A stretch of 48,000 nucleotides of DNA from CAZPBC01 sp964584775 (GTDB lineage Bacteria > Chlamydiota > Chlamydiia > Chlamydiales > SLFE01): the NCBI GenBank assembly GCA_964584775.1, contig CAZPBC010000012.1, positions 1 to 48,000 on the forward strand, read 5' to 3'. Below, in pieces: positions 24,058-31,268 of the stretch; within the stretch, counting starts at the first letter, position 1; each line of letters begins with the position of its first letter. The translations under genes were made by a program, and so were the position numbers. Under the pieces are notes generated by a model. It was not told where the DNA came from, ran no database searches, and saw only the letters and a list, made by a program, of their open reading frames with translations.

Positions 24058-25584
24058 TCACTCCGATCTTAAAATTTGCGAGGGTTTCAGAGAGCAGGCT
24101 TTGAGCGCAGGAACAATTCCAGAAATGAGGGCGATCGTAAGAGTGGAAAGGAGAACGAAAAGCAGCGCTTCGGCAGACATCTCGGTAGGCAAAGTCTCTC
24201 CAAAAAACCGAGCGTTGAATAGTTCGTGCCCTTGAGCAAAGCTAATGAACGAAACAATCAACTCCAAATTTTTCAGAGTTAAGTAAGCAAAGGCGATTCC
24301 AATCAAACTTCCGAGAACCCCCATCACAAAACCGCAGAGTCCAAAGATCAAGGCAATACTCGCAGAAGACGCACCCATCGAGCGTAGGATGCCAATCTCC
24401 TTCTTCTTATCATTCACTAGGATGATGAGCATCGAGACAATGTTGGAACAGGCAACGGCAATGATGACAATCGAGATCAAACTAAACAGCAGCTTTTCAC
24501 TCTGCAGCTGTTGCATCAAATCCTTTGTAAAGAAGTACTCTTTGAATGTCTCAAGATGCCAGTACTCTGCGATTCCTTTCGCCTCTAAAGCTGCAGTCAG
24601 CTCAGACTTGACTTGGTCGGTACGCTTCAGGTCGTCGTAGTAGACATTTAATCCGGTTGCCTGTGGACTCCGTTCAAAGGTGTAAGAAGCGTTCACCATG
24701 GAAATGAGTTCTGGTGAGGCAAAGATCAGTTTACCTCCGATCGGAACAATTCCGGGATCATAGAAGCCAGCAACCACTACAGGAAGACGGCTCTCTTCGA
24801 CCGCCAGAGGAGTGACCTGCTCGTAGGCAATCTCACCACGGTCTCCGATTTGTACTCCAGCCTCGCGGTAGCTTTTCGGTAAGAAGATCGGCTCTTTCTG
24901 CTGACGCGAGTTAAAAAGAGCATAAATGGTTTCAGGGGTGGAATTCTCTTTCACGCCGATCAACTCAGGATTCTTTCTCGAAGCCCGCTGAAACTCCCCC
25001 ACCTCGAGCGGCAAAAGAGTGGATCGAAAAGGGTTGAAATCTGGGTCATAATTGACGAGATAACCACTCAGATTGAAGATAGCGTCTCGACCTTCGGATT
25101 GAATATTCAGCTTGAGAGAAGCAACAGCGGTCTCATAGTAGCTAGCCTTGACTCCTTTCAAAGTCCCCAGGGAGCTCATGAGCTCTTTGACGAGATCTTT
25201 GACTTCCCCATGGGAATTTTTGTCTGGGACGGCAAAACCGGCTGGTAAAGGTTCATCATTCTGTGGGTCAAATGGATCGGTGGTGGAGGTCGACCACTTC
25301 TCAGGGATCGTTTTTCCCGAAAAGTTCGACTCCTCGCTCACCTTATCGATTTGATAATAGTAGGATCCATAATAGGCATCTGTCGGAGTCACCCGAAGAG
25401 GAGCCGTCACAGAAATCAATTTACGGGTCCAGATCTCTTCCAGTCCGTTGGTCACGGAGAAAAAGACGAGTATGAGCCAGACGACCAAAGATATGACCAG
25501 AACAGAGATCAGACTGATGATCGAGACGGAAAGAGCTTTCCTCTTAGGAATGAGGTACTTAAGCGCAACCTGAAGCTCAAACAT
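24058..25584 (-). CDS. lolE: Lipoprotein-releasing ABC transporter permease (LolC/E family)
   Basis: A 508-residue FtsX-type permease. One membrane helix (about 18-45, ending in VTNGLEEIWTRKLI), a large periplasmic domain, then three helices in the C-terminal quarter, starting with FSLISIVIIAVACSNIVSML and containing KKKEIGILRSMGASSASI, the conserved coupling segment. The periplasmic domain is about 90 residues longer than in E. coli LolE. A single permease gene is seen beside lolD, so the transporter is probably a homodimer. It starts nine bases after rpmG; Chlamydiaceae have the same order. Confidence 0.9.
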   Translation of the reverse strand: MFELQVALKYLIPKRKALSVSIISLISVLVISLVVWLILVFFSVTNGLEEIWTRKLISVTAPLRVTPTDAYYGSYYYQIDKVSEESNFSGKTIPEKWSTSTTDPFDPQNDEPLPAGFAVPDKNSHGEVKDLVKELMSSLGTLKGVKASYYETAVASLKLNIQSEGRDAIFNLSGYLVNYDPDFNPFRSTLLPLEVGEFQRASRKNPELIGVKENSTPETIYALFNSRQQKEPIFLPKSYREAGVQIGDRGEIAYEQVTPLAVEESRLPVVVAGFYDPGIVPIGGKLIFASPELISMVNASYTFERSPQATGLNVYYDDLKRTDQVKSELTAALEAKGIAEYWHLETFKEYFFTKDLMQQLQSEKLLFSLISIVIIAVACSNIVSMLIILVNDKKKEIGILRSMGASSASIALIFGLCGFVMGVLGSLIGIAFAYLTLKNLELIVSFISFAQGHELFNARFFGETLPTEMSAEALLFVLLSTLTIALISGIVPALKACSLKPSQILRSE

Positions 25585-25593
25585 AAGAAGTGC

Positions 25594-25755
25594 TTACTTC
25601 TTAGATTCTTTGTAGGGAACTCGAGCTCTTACAACAGGATCGTATTTGACAAGCTCGATACGGTCAGGTGTATTTGTCTTGTTTTTCACGGTGTTGTAAG
25701 TGTGGTGGCTCTTAGAGCTTTTTAGAGTAATTTTTTCACGTTTTTTACTAGCCAT
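25594..25755 (-). CDS. rpmG: 50S ribosomal protein L33
   Basis: A 53-residue protein found by translating the minus strand between lolE and the rodZ-like gene. It begins MASKKREKITLKSSKSHHTY, continues with the L33 signature NTVKNKTNTPDRIELVKYDP, and ends with VVRARVPYKESKK. It lacks the CxxC pairs of the zinc-binding form, so it is the zinc-independent type. AAAGGA stands upstream of the ATG. It heads the lol operon, the same arrangement as in Chlamydiaceae, coupling envelope lipoprotein transport to ribosome synthesis. Confidence 0.93.
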   Translation of the reverse strand: MASKKREKITLKSSKSHHTYNTVKNKTNTPDRIELVKYDPVVRARVPYKESKK

Positions 25756-25821
25756 AGCTTGTCAATCCTTTGATTTTCAAAAAGAAGTAGAATACTCTAT
25801 ATCGCACATATTTTTCAATCA

Positions 25822-25858
25822 TTGGTCAGAAAAATAGAGAATCGGTTATAAATTCTCT
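25822..25858 (+). promoter_or_regulatory. Promoter with a 23-bp dyad over the -10 box, rodZ-like gene
   Basis: TTGGTC (25822-25827) and TTATAA (25846-25851) make a plausible -35/-10 pair with an 18-base spacer. A perfect 7-9-7 dyad, AGAGAAT (25836-25842) and ATTCTCT (25852-25858), is centred on the -10 box. Such placement fits a repressor operator. Confidence 0.45.
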
Positions 25859-25878
25859 CTTTAAGCTATAGGAGGAGT

Positions 25879-26283
25879 ATGAAAGAAGACCTAAAATCGA
25901 TTGGACAGATGTTAAAAGACCGCCGCATGGAGCTCAATCTTTCTTTGAAAGAGGCCCATACTTCGACCTCCATTCAGCTGTCCCATCTAGAAGCCCTCGA
26001 GGAGGGAGAGATCGACCAACTCATCTCCCCTGTTTATGCACAGGGTTTTTTAAAGCAGTATGCGAAGTTTTTAGGGCTCGATGGAGATAAAATTGTCCGT
26101 GAGAACCCCGACCTCTTCCAGCAGAAAGCCGGGCAAGAATTTGACTACGGGATCGGCACGATGGAAATGCGTGGGGGTGGACCGGGTTCTGTGAAGGGCG
26201 TCTCCAACTCTATCTGGCTGGCAGCGACCGTCAGCCTGGTCATTGTCGCCTGGTTGATTGCTCGTTACATGGATCTTTTATAG
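25879..26283 (+). CDS. RodZ-like helix-turn-helix membrane protein
   Basis: A 134-residue protein. Residues about 5-75 are the RodZ/YfgA-type helix-turn-helix, with IGQMLKDRRMELNLSLKEAH, followed by TSIQLSHLEALEEGEID and SPVYAQGFLKQYAKFLGLD. Residues about 110-130 (SIWLAATVSLVIVAWLIARY) are one membrane helix, and the protein ends almost at once, without the periplasmic domain of E. coli RodZ. RodZ links MreB filaments to the wall-synthesis machinery, and in chlamydiae functions in MreB-directed division. A very good AGGAGGAG precedes the ATG. The next gene starts five bases after its stop. Confidence 0.88.
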   Translation: MKEDLKSIGQMLKDRRMELNLSLKEAHTSTSIQLSHLEALEEGEIDQLISPVYAQGFLKQYAKFLGLDGDKIVRENPDLFQQKAGQEFDYGIGTMEMRGGGPGSVKGVSNSIWLAATVSLVIVAWLIARYMDLL

Positions 26284-26288
26284 TCCTC

Positions 26289-27173
26289 ATGTCCTTTCTC
26301 TACATCTTCACTGTGGGGATGCTCATCGGAGCTGCAGATATGCTACCTGGGATCTCGGGTGGAACCATGGCTCTGATCCTTGGAATTTGGCCACAGATTA
26401 TTTCTGCCTTGAGCCGTTTCGAGCTCCGGAACCTCCTCCCTTTCATCCAGGAGGAGTGGAGGCTTTTTCTTCCCCTTTTACTTGGAGCGAGCCTCTCGAT
26501 TCTCACCTTTTCGAGGATCTTACACACTCTTTTACAGGAGGAAGCCACACGCCAATCCCTCTATACCCTCTTCCTTGGTCTCATCCTCGGCTCTTCACTC
26601 TTTCTATTCCAACGTTTACCCCATCGAAAAGCGAGTCAACTCCTCTTCATCTTCGCTGGGTTTGGGACCGGGCTCCTATTACAGCTCCTTCCTGCAAGCC
26701 ACGGGATGAGCTTCACCAGCGGCCCCCAGCTTGCTTTATGGTTCTTCTTCTCAGGAGCGCTTGCGACCATGGCGATGCTCCTTCCTGGGATCTCGGGAAG
26801 CTACCTCTTACTGCTAATTGGAAGCTACACTCCTCTCTTAAAGGCCCTTAAAGAGGTCTCCTATTTGGCCCCCACCGCTTCAGACCTCCTTCTACTCCTC
26901 TCTTTTGGGCTGGGCATCCTCGCTGGGGCGCTACTTTTTTCAAAAAGTCTCAAAAAGCTCATTGACCACGCCCCTGGCCCCCTCTTTTCAACTCTGATTG
27001 GCTTCATGCTCGGAGGGGCGGTCCGCATCTGGCCCTATCTTTCCGCCTCCGGCAGCCTCCGCCTCCCCTCTGCGGGAGAGCTCCTCCCCTTCGTACTTTT
27101 CCTCACTTTAGGCACTCTCACACTCCTTCTAATAAACAGCGCTTCCTCAAAAATCCCCCCATCCGTTAAATAA
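26289..27173 (+). CDS. DUF368 (PopT-type) polyprenyl-phosphate transporter
   Basis: A 294-residue membrane protein with about eight to nine helices. The two DUF368 signatures are GAADMLPGISGGTMALILG (about 16-34) and MAMLLPGISGSYLLLLIGSY (about 160-179), an internal repeat. Recent work showed that DUF368 proteins (PopT) translocate undecaprenyl phosphate back across the inner membrane for reuse in wall and polysaccharide synthesis. Placed directly after a RodZ-like gene and before a PAP2-like gene, the same role is plausible here. Confidence 0.88.
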   Translation: MSFLYIFTVGMLIGAADMLPGISGGTMALILGIWPQIISALSRFELRNLLPFIQEEWRLFLPLLLGASLSILTFSRILHTLLQEEATRQSLYTLFLGLILGSSLFLFQRLPHRKASQLLFIFAGFGTGLLLQLLPASHGMSFTSGPQLALWFFFSGALATMAMLLPGISGSYLLLLIGSYTPLLKALKEVSYLAPTASDLLLLLSFGLGILAGALLFSKSLKKLIDHAPGPLFSTLIGFMLGGAVRIWPYLSASGSLRLPSAGELLPFVLFLTLGTLTLLLINSASSKIPPSVK

Positions 27174-27206
27174 GAATTTTAGACTAAGACCTGATGGAGT
27201 GTACTT

Positions 27207-28292
27207 ATGATGAGAAGAGCCCTATTGACCCTCGTTCTATTTGCTGCAAATTCTCTCGCAGCCGGAACGAATGGAACCTATTTCACTTATAATGAGGAGC
27301 AGCGCGACTCTCTTAGCTCCCTCAGCTCAACTTCCACGATCAAAGAAAATGACCTGATGCACTGGGACACCATCCTTGCTGATCTTCAGGAAAACAAACC
27401 CCTTCCGCTCGGTAACCAGAGCCGGCTAACAGCCTATCTCTATGTCGCACAACGAGAGTATGTCGCTCTCGCAGGCGACCAAGGCTCTCTCGACCCCCTT
27501 TCTCTTCAGGTCGTGCAACTCTTCTATCCCAACTATACAAAAAAAATCGCACATGCGGACGAGCTCACACAGGCAACCTCTGATCTTGTTTATTCAGAGA
27601 TCCAAGCCCGCTTTCAGAAGGAGGAAGCACAGCTTCACGACAGCCAGCTAAAAATCGGCTGTTTCTTTTGGAAAGGCAAGCCTACCTACGCCGGGCGTGA
27701 AATTGCGAGTTTTCGGCCTTGGCATCTAGCCCGCGCTGACCAGGAGCGCGTTTCCAAACCTGAATTGGCCAGTGAAGATTTTTGGAAACCGGAAATCATC
27801 GCTGTCAAAGATGCAGCAGCCTTCGCCACTCCCGATAAAAAAGAGAAAGCGCGTTTTTGGACAAGAAAATCTCAAGGGCAGTCTGCCAACTGGATTGAAA
27901 TTGCGAACCAGCACCTCTTTCTATACCCCTCCTCTCTTCAAGAAAAAGTCTCTCTCCGAGCAGACCTTGCCACCACGTTAGAAGATAGCTTGATTGCTGC
28001 CTTCGATTCAAAATATGCCTATTGCATCAAGCGCCCAACCATGATGGACCAAGAAATCGAGTCCCATGTTCAACTTCCGAACCATCCTAGCTACCCCTCA
28101 AGCGAAGTCGCACAAGGTGCTGCCGCTTCCGCTATCCTCTCCCACTACCTACCCGAGCAAAAGAACGTGTGGAGCAGGCTTGCCGAAAACGAAGCGCGCA
28201 GTCAGGTTTGGGCTGGGATCCACTTCCCTGTAGATACAGAAGCGGGTCAAGAGATCGGCCACGAGGTGGCGATGAAAGCTCTGAAAGATTGA
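27207..28292 (+). CDS. Exported PAP2 (acid phosphatase/haloperoxidase) family protein with altered motif
   Basis: A 361-residue protein with a signal peptide (residues 1-19, probable cut after SLAA) and a C-terminal PAP2 domain. Motif 1 is present as K269-x6-R276-P277 (SKYAYCIKRP); motif 3 is present as R331-x7-H339-x3-D343 (ARSQVWAGIHFPVD). Motif 2, normally PSGH, reads PSYPSSE: Gly is Ser and the general-acid His is Glu300. The protein could therefore be an unusual phosphatase, or inactive. PAP2 enzymes include undecaprenyl-pyrophosphate phosphatases, which would suit the DUF368 neighbour 33 bases upstream, although this one is soluble rather than multi-spanning. GGAG stands about eight bases before the ATG. 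Confidence 0.85.
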   Translation: MMRRALLTLVLFAANSLAAGTNGTYFTYNEEQRDSLSSLSSTSTIKENDLMHWDTILADLQENKPLPLGNQSRLTAYLYVAQREYVALAGDQGSLDPLSLQVVQLFYPNYTKKIAHADELTQATSDLVYSEIQARFQKEEAQLHDSQLKIGCFFWKGKPTYAGREIASFRPWHLARADQERVSKPELASEDFWKPEIIAVKDAAAFATPDKKEKARFWTRKSQGQSANWIEIANQHLFLYPSSLQEKVSLRADLATTLEDSLIAAFDSKYAYCIKRPTMMDQEIESHVQLPNHPSYPSSEVAQGAAASAILSHYLPEQKNVWSRLAENEARSQVWAGIHFPVDTEAGQEIGHEVAMKALKD

Positions 28293-28313
28293 CAGAATAG
28301 CCCCACTGAAATT

Positions 28314-28344
28314 ACGCTCTCTTCGACTTTAATATAGAGAGCGT
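28314..28344 (+). promoter_or_regulatory. Hairpin abutting the SUI1 start codon
   Basis: ACGCTCTCT (28314-28322) and AGAGAGCGT (28336-28344) form a perfect 9-bp stem with a 13-base loop, and the ATG follows directly at 28345. The only purine-rich, ribosome-site-like sequence (AGAGAG) is inside the stem. The hairpin would therefore mask initiation. Confidence 0.6.
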
Positions 28345-28638
28345 ATGCCATTTACCATTGGTGGAGAGTGGATTCCAAGCGAGCCCAGTAAGGAAACCAA
28401 AGAAGAAAAAGCGAGCCACAAGAAAGTGGCCGTTCGGCGAGTCAAGCGCAAGAAAGCGCTTCTGACCGTTGTCTACAATCTCCATCCTGACAAACACCCC
28501 TTAAAAGAACTCGCCTCTGATATCAAAAAACAACTTGGCGTTGGGGGTTCAATCAAAGACGGAAACTTAGAGTTTCAAGGTGACCATGTTGCAGAGGTCG
28601 TCGAAATTCTCAACGCAAGAGGAATCCATGCCAGCTGA
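28345..28638 (+). CDS. yciH: SUI1/YciH-type translation initiation factor
   Basis: A 97-residue protein related to eukaryotic eIF1/SUI1 and bacterial YciH, which checks start-site selection on the 30S subunit. The SUI1 core is KKALLTVVYNLHPDKHPLKE, then LASDIKKQLGVGGSIKDG and LEFQGDHVAEVVEILNARGI, with the conserved Gly-rich GVGGSIKDG loop. A lysine-rich linker precedes it. Its 3' end overlaps pepS by 11 bases. The start codon adjoins a stable hairpin, so its own translation may be controlled. Confidence 0.92.
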   Translation: MPFTIGGEWIPSEPSKETKEEKASHKKVAVRRVKRKKALLTVVYNLHPDKHPLKELASDIKKQLGVGGSIKDGNLEFQGDHVAEVVEILNARGIHAS

Positions 28639-29884
28639 AATGACCTTCCAAGAAAAACTTGAGCTCTATGCAAAACTGATTGTCTACCATGGGATGAATG
28701 TCGAAGAGGGGCAGGACGTCTATATCAATTCTGAAGTCATCCACAAGGATCTTGCTCATCTCGTTGCAAAAGAGGCTTACCGAGCAGGTGCACGCATCGT
28801 TGTCACGAATCTCATCGACCCCGAACTTCTCAGAACCCGCATTTTAGAGAGCAAAGAAGAGTACCTCACTCATGTCCCCTCTTACATTCCTTATAAAATG
28901 GATCAAATGATCCCTGAAACAGCGGCCTCTGTTCGCATCATTGGAAGTGAGGATCCCGACCTCTATGCAGACTTGGACCCCAAGAAACTCAATCAAGTTC
29001 AGCTCAGCCTCAAATCTGCTTTGAAAAACTTCTACAAAGAGGGAGTGGGTCACTCAAAAGTTCAATGGACCATCGCTGCCGCAGCCACTCCGAAGTGGGC
29101 AAAGAAGGTCTTCCCCGACCTTGGTGAACAAGCCGCTACGAACGCACTTTGGAACGACATCTTTCACATCTGCCGCGTCGACCAACCCGACTGTTTGGAG
29201 CTTTGGAAAAAGCACAATGACGTGCTGCACAAGCGTGCCCACAAACTCACCGCCCTGGAAGTCGAAACACTCCATTTCAAAGGTCCCGGAACAGATCTAA
29301 AAGTCGGACTCTCCGAACGAGCAAAATTTGTCGGTGGTGGCAGCCCAAGTCCAAGAGGTAGAGAGTTTGAACCCAACCTCCCGACAGAAGAGGTCTTTTC
29401 CACTCCTGATTGGAGAAGGACTGAAGGGCATGCAACTGCAACAAGGCCCTTCTTGATCAATGGAGAGATGATCCGTGGCCTCAAGCTCACCTTCAAAGAG
29501 GGACAAATCGTCGACTTTGAAGCAGACCAAGGATATGAAACCTTTAAAGAGTACATCTCTAGTGACGAAGGAGCCAATCAGCTCGGTGAAGTGGCTCTTG
29601 TCGGCATCAACTCCCCCATTTACCAAACTGGACGCGTCTACGAAGAGATCCTCTTCGACGAGAATGCCGCTTGCCACATTGCTGTGGGCTTCGCTTACCA
29701 TTTTTGCATCCAAGATTCAGAAGGAATGTCTGAAGAGGAGCTTGCTGAACTCGGTGTCAACAACAGTAGCGTCCACACAGATATGATGATCTCTTCTGAA
29801 GAGGTCGATATCCACGCACTGACACGCTCAGGCAAAGAGATCCCTCTCATTGTCAAAGGAGAGTGGGTCGATGAATACCGTTAA
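28628..29884 (+). CDS. pepS: M29 family aminopeptidase
   Basis: A 418-residue metallopeptidase of the thermophilic aminopeptidase (M29) family, removing N-terminal residues from peptides in the cytoplasm. The metal-ligand blocks are LPTEEVFSTPDW (about 257-268), GHATATRPFLING, and the C-terminal HIAVGFAYHF and NNSSVHTDMMI (about 377-387). I choose the ATG at 28628, four bases after AGAGGA; an upstream in-frame ATG at 28580 lies deep in the SUI1 gene and the added residues do not resemble the family. It overlaps both neighbours, so SUI1, pepS and the transporter form one coupled unit. Confidence 0.92.
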   Translation: MPAEMTFQEKLELYAKLIVYHGMNVEEGQDVYINSEVIHKDLAHLVAKEAYRAGARIVVTNLIDPELLRTRILESKEEYLTHVPSYIPYKMDQMIPETAASVRIIGSEDPDLYADLDPKKLNQVQLSLKSALKNFYKEGVGHSKVQWTIAAAATPKWAKKVFPDLGEQAATNALWNDIFHICRVDQPDCLELWKKHNDVLHKRAHKLTALEVETLHFKGPGTDLKVGLSERAKFVGGGSPSPRGREFEPNLPTEEVFSTPDWRRTEGHATATRPFLINGEMIRGLKLTFKEGQIVDFEADQGYETFKEYISSDEGANQLGEVALVGINSPIYQTGRVYEEILFDENAACHIAVGFAYHFCIQDSEGMSEEELAELGVNNSSVHTDMMISSEEVDIHALTRSGKEIPLIVKGEWVDEYR

Positions 29885-31268
29885 ACTCCTCACTCCCTTT
29901 GCCGTCGGTCTTTTGATCTGGCTCGCGGGCCATCCTGCAGACCTCTCTCCTGACGCCTGGCAACTCTTTGCGATCTTTGTCGGCACCATCGTAGGGGTGA
30001 TCCTAAAACCCCTTCCGATGCCCGCCGTGGCTCTCACAGCCCTCTTTGTCACATCGATTACCCGTACCGTACCGTTTAGCGAGGCTTTAAAGGGATTCAG
30101 CCATGAAGTCGTCTGGCTCATCGTTTTTGCCTACTTTGTCGCCATCGGATTTATCAAGTCTGGACTCGGTACAAGAATCAGCACCTTTTTTTTAATGCTC
30201 CTCGGCAAGCGGAGTTTGGGACTCGCTTACGGTCTCGCCTGCACTGAAACGATCCTTGCTCCAGCCATCCCCAGCGCATCAGCCCGAGCTGGAGGAGTCG
30301 TCTATCCCCTCGTGGAGTCACTCTCGCTCACCTACGACAGTAAACCCAACCACCCCAGCCGTTCCAGAATTGGAACCTTTTTAGCGATGGTCGCTTTTCA
30401 GTGTAACACAGTCACGGGTGCGATGTTTTTAACCGCAATGGCCGCGAACCCTCTCGCCGCTAGGCTGGCAGAGCCTTACGGCTTCTCTCTCACATGGGGG
30501 ACTTGGGCACTCGCCGCCTCCCTACCCGGAATACTGAGCCTCATTTTAGTCCCGCTACTGATCTACTTTCTCTATCCACCTGAAGTGAAAGAGACTCCCT
30601 TAGCGAAGGAGTTTGCTCAAAAGCGACTCGAAGATTTAGGACCGATGAAGCAGAAGGAGTGGCTCATGTTGGGGATTTTCAGCATTCTGATCTTGCTTTG
30701 GGTCTTTGGATCTTTTTTTGGACTGAGCGCGACCCTTGTCGCTCTCATGGGACTCGTCTTCCTTTTTCTCTTCAAGGTGATCGAATGGAAAGATGCGCTT
30801 CGTGAAGAGGGAGCCTGGACGACGTTGATCTGGTTTTCCATCCTGTTGATGATGGCCACTGAGCTCAATAACCTCGGTTTCACTAGCTGGTTTGGGTCGT
30901 GGATCACCACACAGCTGACAGGACTCCATGTCGGTGTGGCAGTCACCCTCACTTTTCTCATCTACTTTTACTCGCACTATTTTTTTGCGAGCAATACCGC
31001 TCATGTGGGCGCTCTTTTTGCTCCCTTTTTGGCGGTTGCCACTAGCCTGGGCGCTCCTGCTGCGCTCTCAGCCCTCCTCCTTGCTTTTTACAGCAACCTT
31101 TTTGGGGGACTGACACCTTATGGAAGTGGACCCGCAGCGATCTACTACGGAAGTGGCTATGTGCCCCTCCGAAGTTTTTGGGTGCTAGGCTTTCTCTGCT
31201 CGGTTCTGAATTTGGCAATTTGGAGTTTAGTGGGGGCCCTGTGGTGGAACATTTTGGGGCTTTGGTAA
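29871..31268 (+). CDS. DASS family dicarboxylate transporter (2-oxoglutarate/malate type)
   Basis: A 465-residue transporter with about 12 helices of the divalent anion:Na+ symporter family. Typical pieces are LPMPAVALTALFVTS, the first Ser-Asn-type region AIPSASARAGGVVYPLVESL, CNTVTGAMFLTAMAANPLA, and the C-terminal YSHYFFASNTAHVGALFAPF and FGGLTPYGSGPAAIYYGSGY. These are closest to the SODiT1/YbhI subgroup, also found in Chlamydiaceae, where it brings host dicarboxylates to the TCA cycle. I choose the ATG at 29871, with AAGGAG nine bases upstream, overlapping pepS by 14 bases. The 3' end overlaps the convergent MscS gene by 42 bases. Confidence 0.92.
   Translation: MNTVKLLTPFAVGLLIWLAGHPADLSPDAWQLFAIFVGTIVGVILKPLPMPAVALTALFVTSITRTVPFSEALKGFSHEVVWLIVFAYFVAIGFIKSGLGTRISTFFLMLLGKRSLGLAYGLACTETILAPAIPSASARAGGVVYPLVESLSLTYDSKPNHPSRSRIGTFLAMVAFQCNTVTGAMFLTAMAANPLAARLAEPYGFSLTWGTWALAASLPGILSLILVPLLIYFLYPPEVKETPLAKEFAQKRLEDLGPMKQKEWLMLGIFSILILLWVFGSFFGLSATLVALMGLVFLFLFKVIEWKDALREEGAWTTLIWFSILLMMATELNNLGFTSWFGSWITTQLTGLHVGVAVTLTFLIYFYSHYFFASNTAHVGALFAPFLAVATSLGAPAALSALLLAFYSNLFGGLTPYGSGPAAIYYGSGYVPLRSFWVLGFLCSVLNLAIWSLVGALWWNILGLW

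Noticed and set aside
26258..26851. A 197-codon plus-strand frame overlapping the DUF368 gene
   Set aside because: Composition is Ser/Pro/His-rich nonsense typical of a frame shadow; the DUF368 frame has clear family motifs.
28580..28627. An upstream in-frame extension of the M29 aminopeptidase
   Set aside because: The added residues lie within the SUI1 gene and do not match the family; the ATG at 28628 has a ribosome site.
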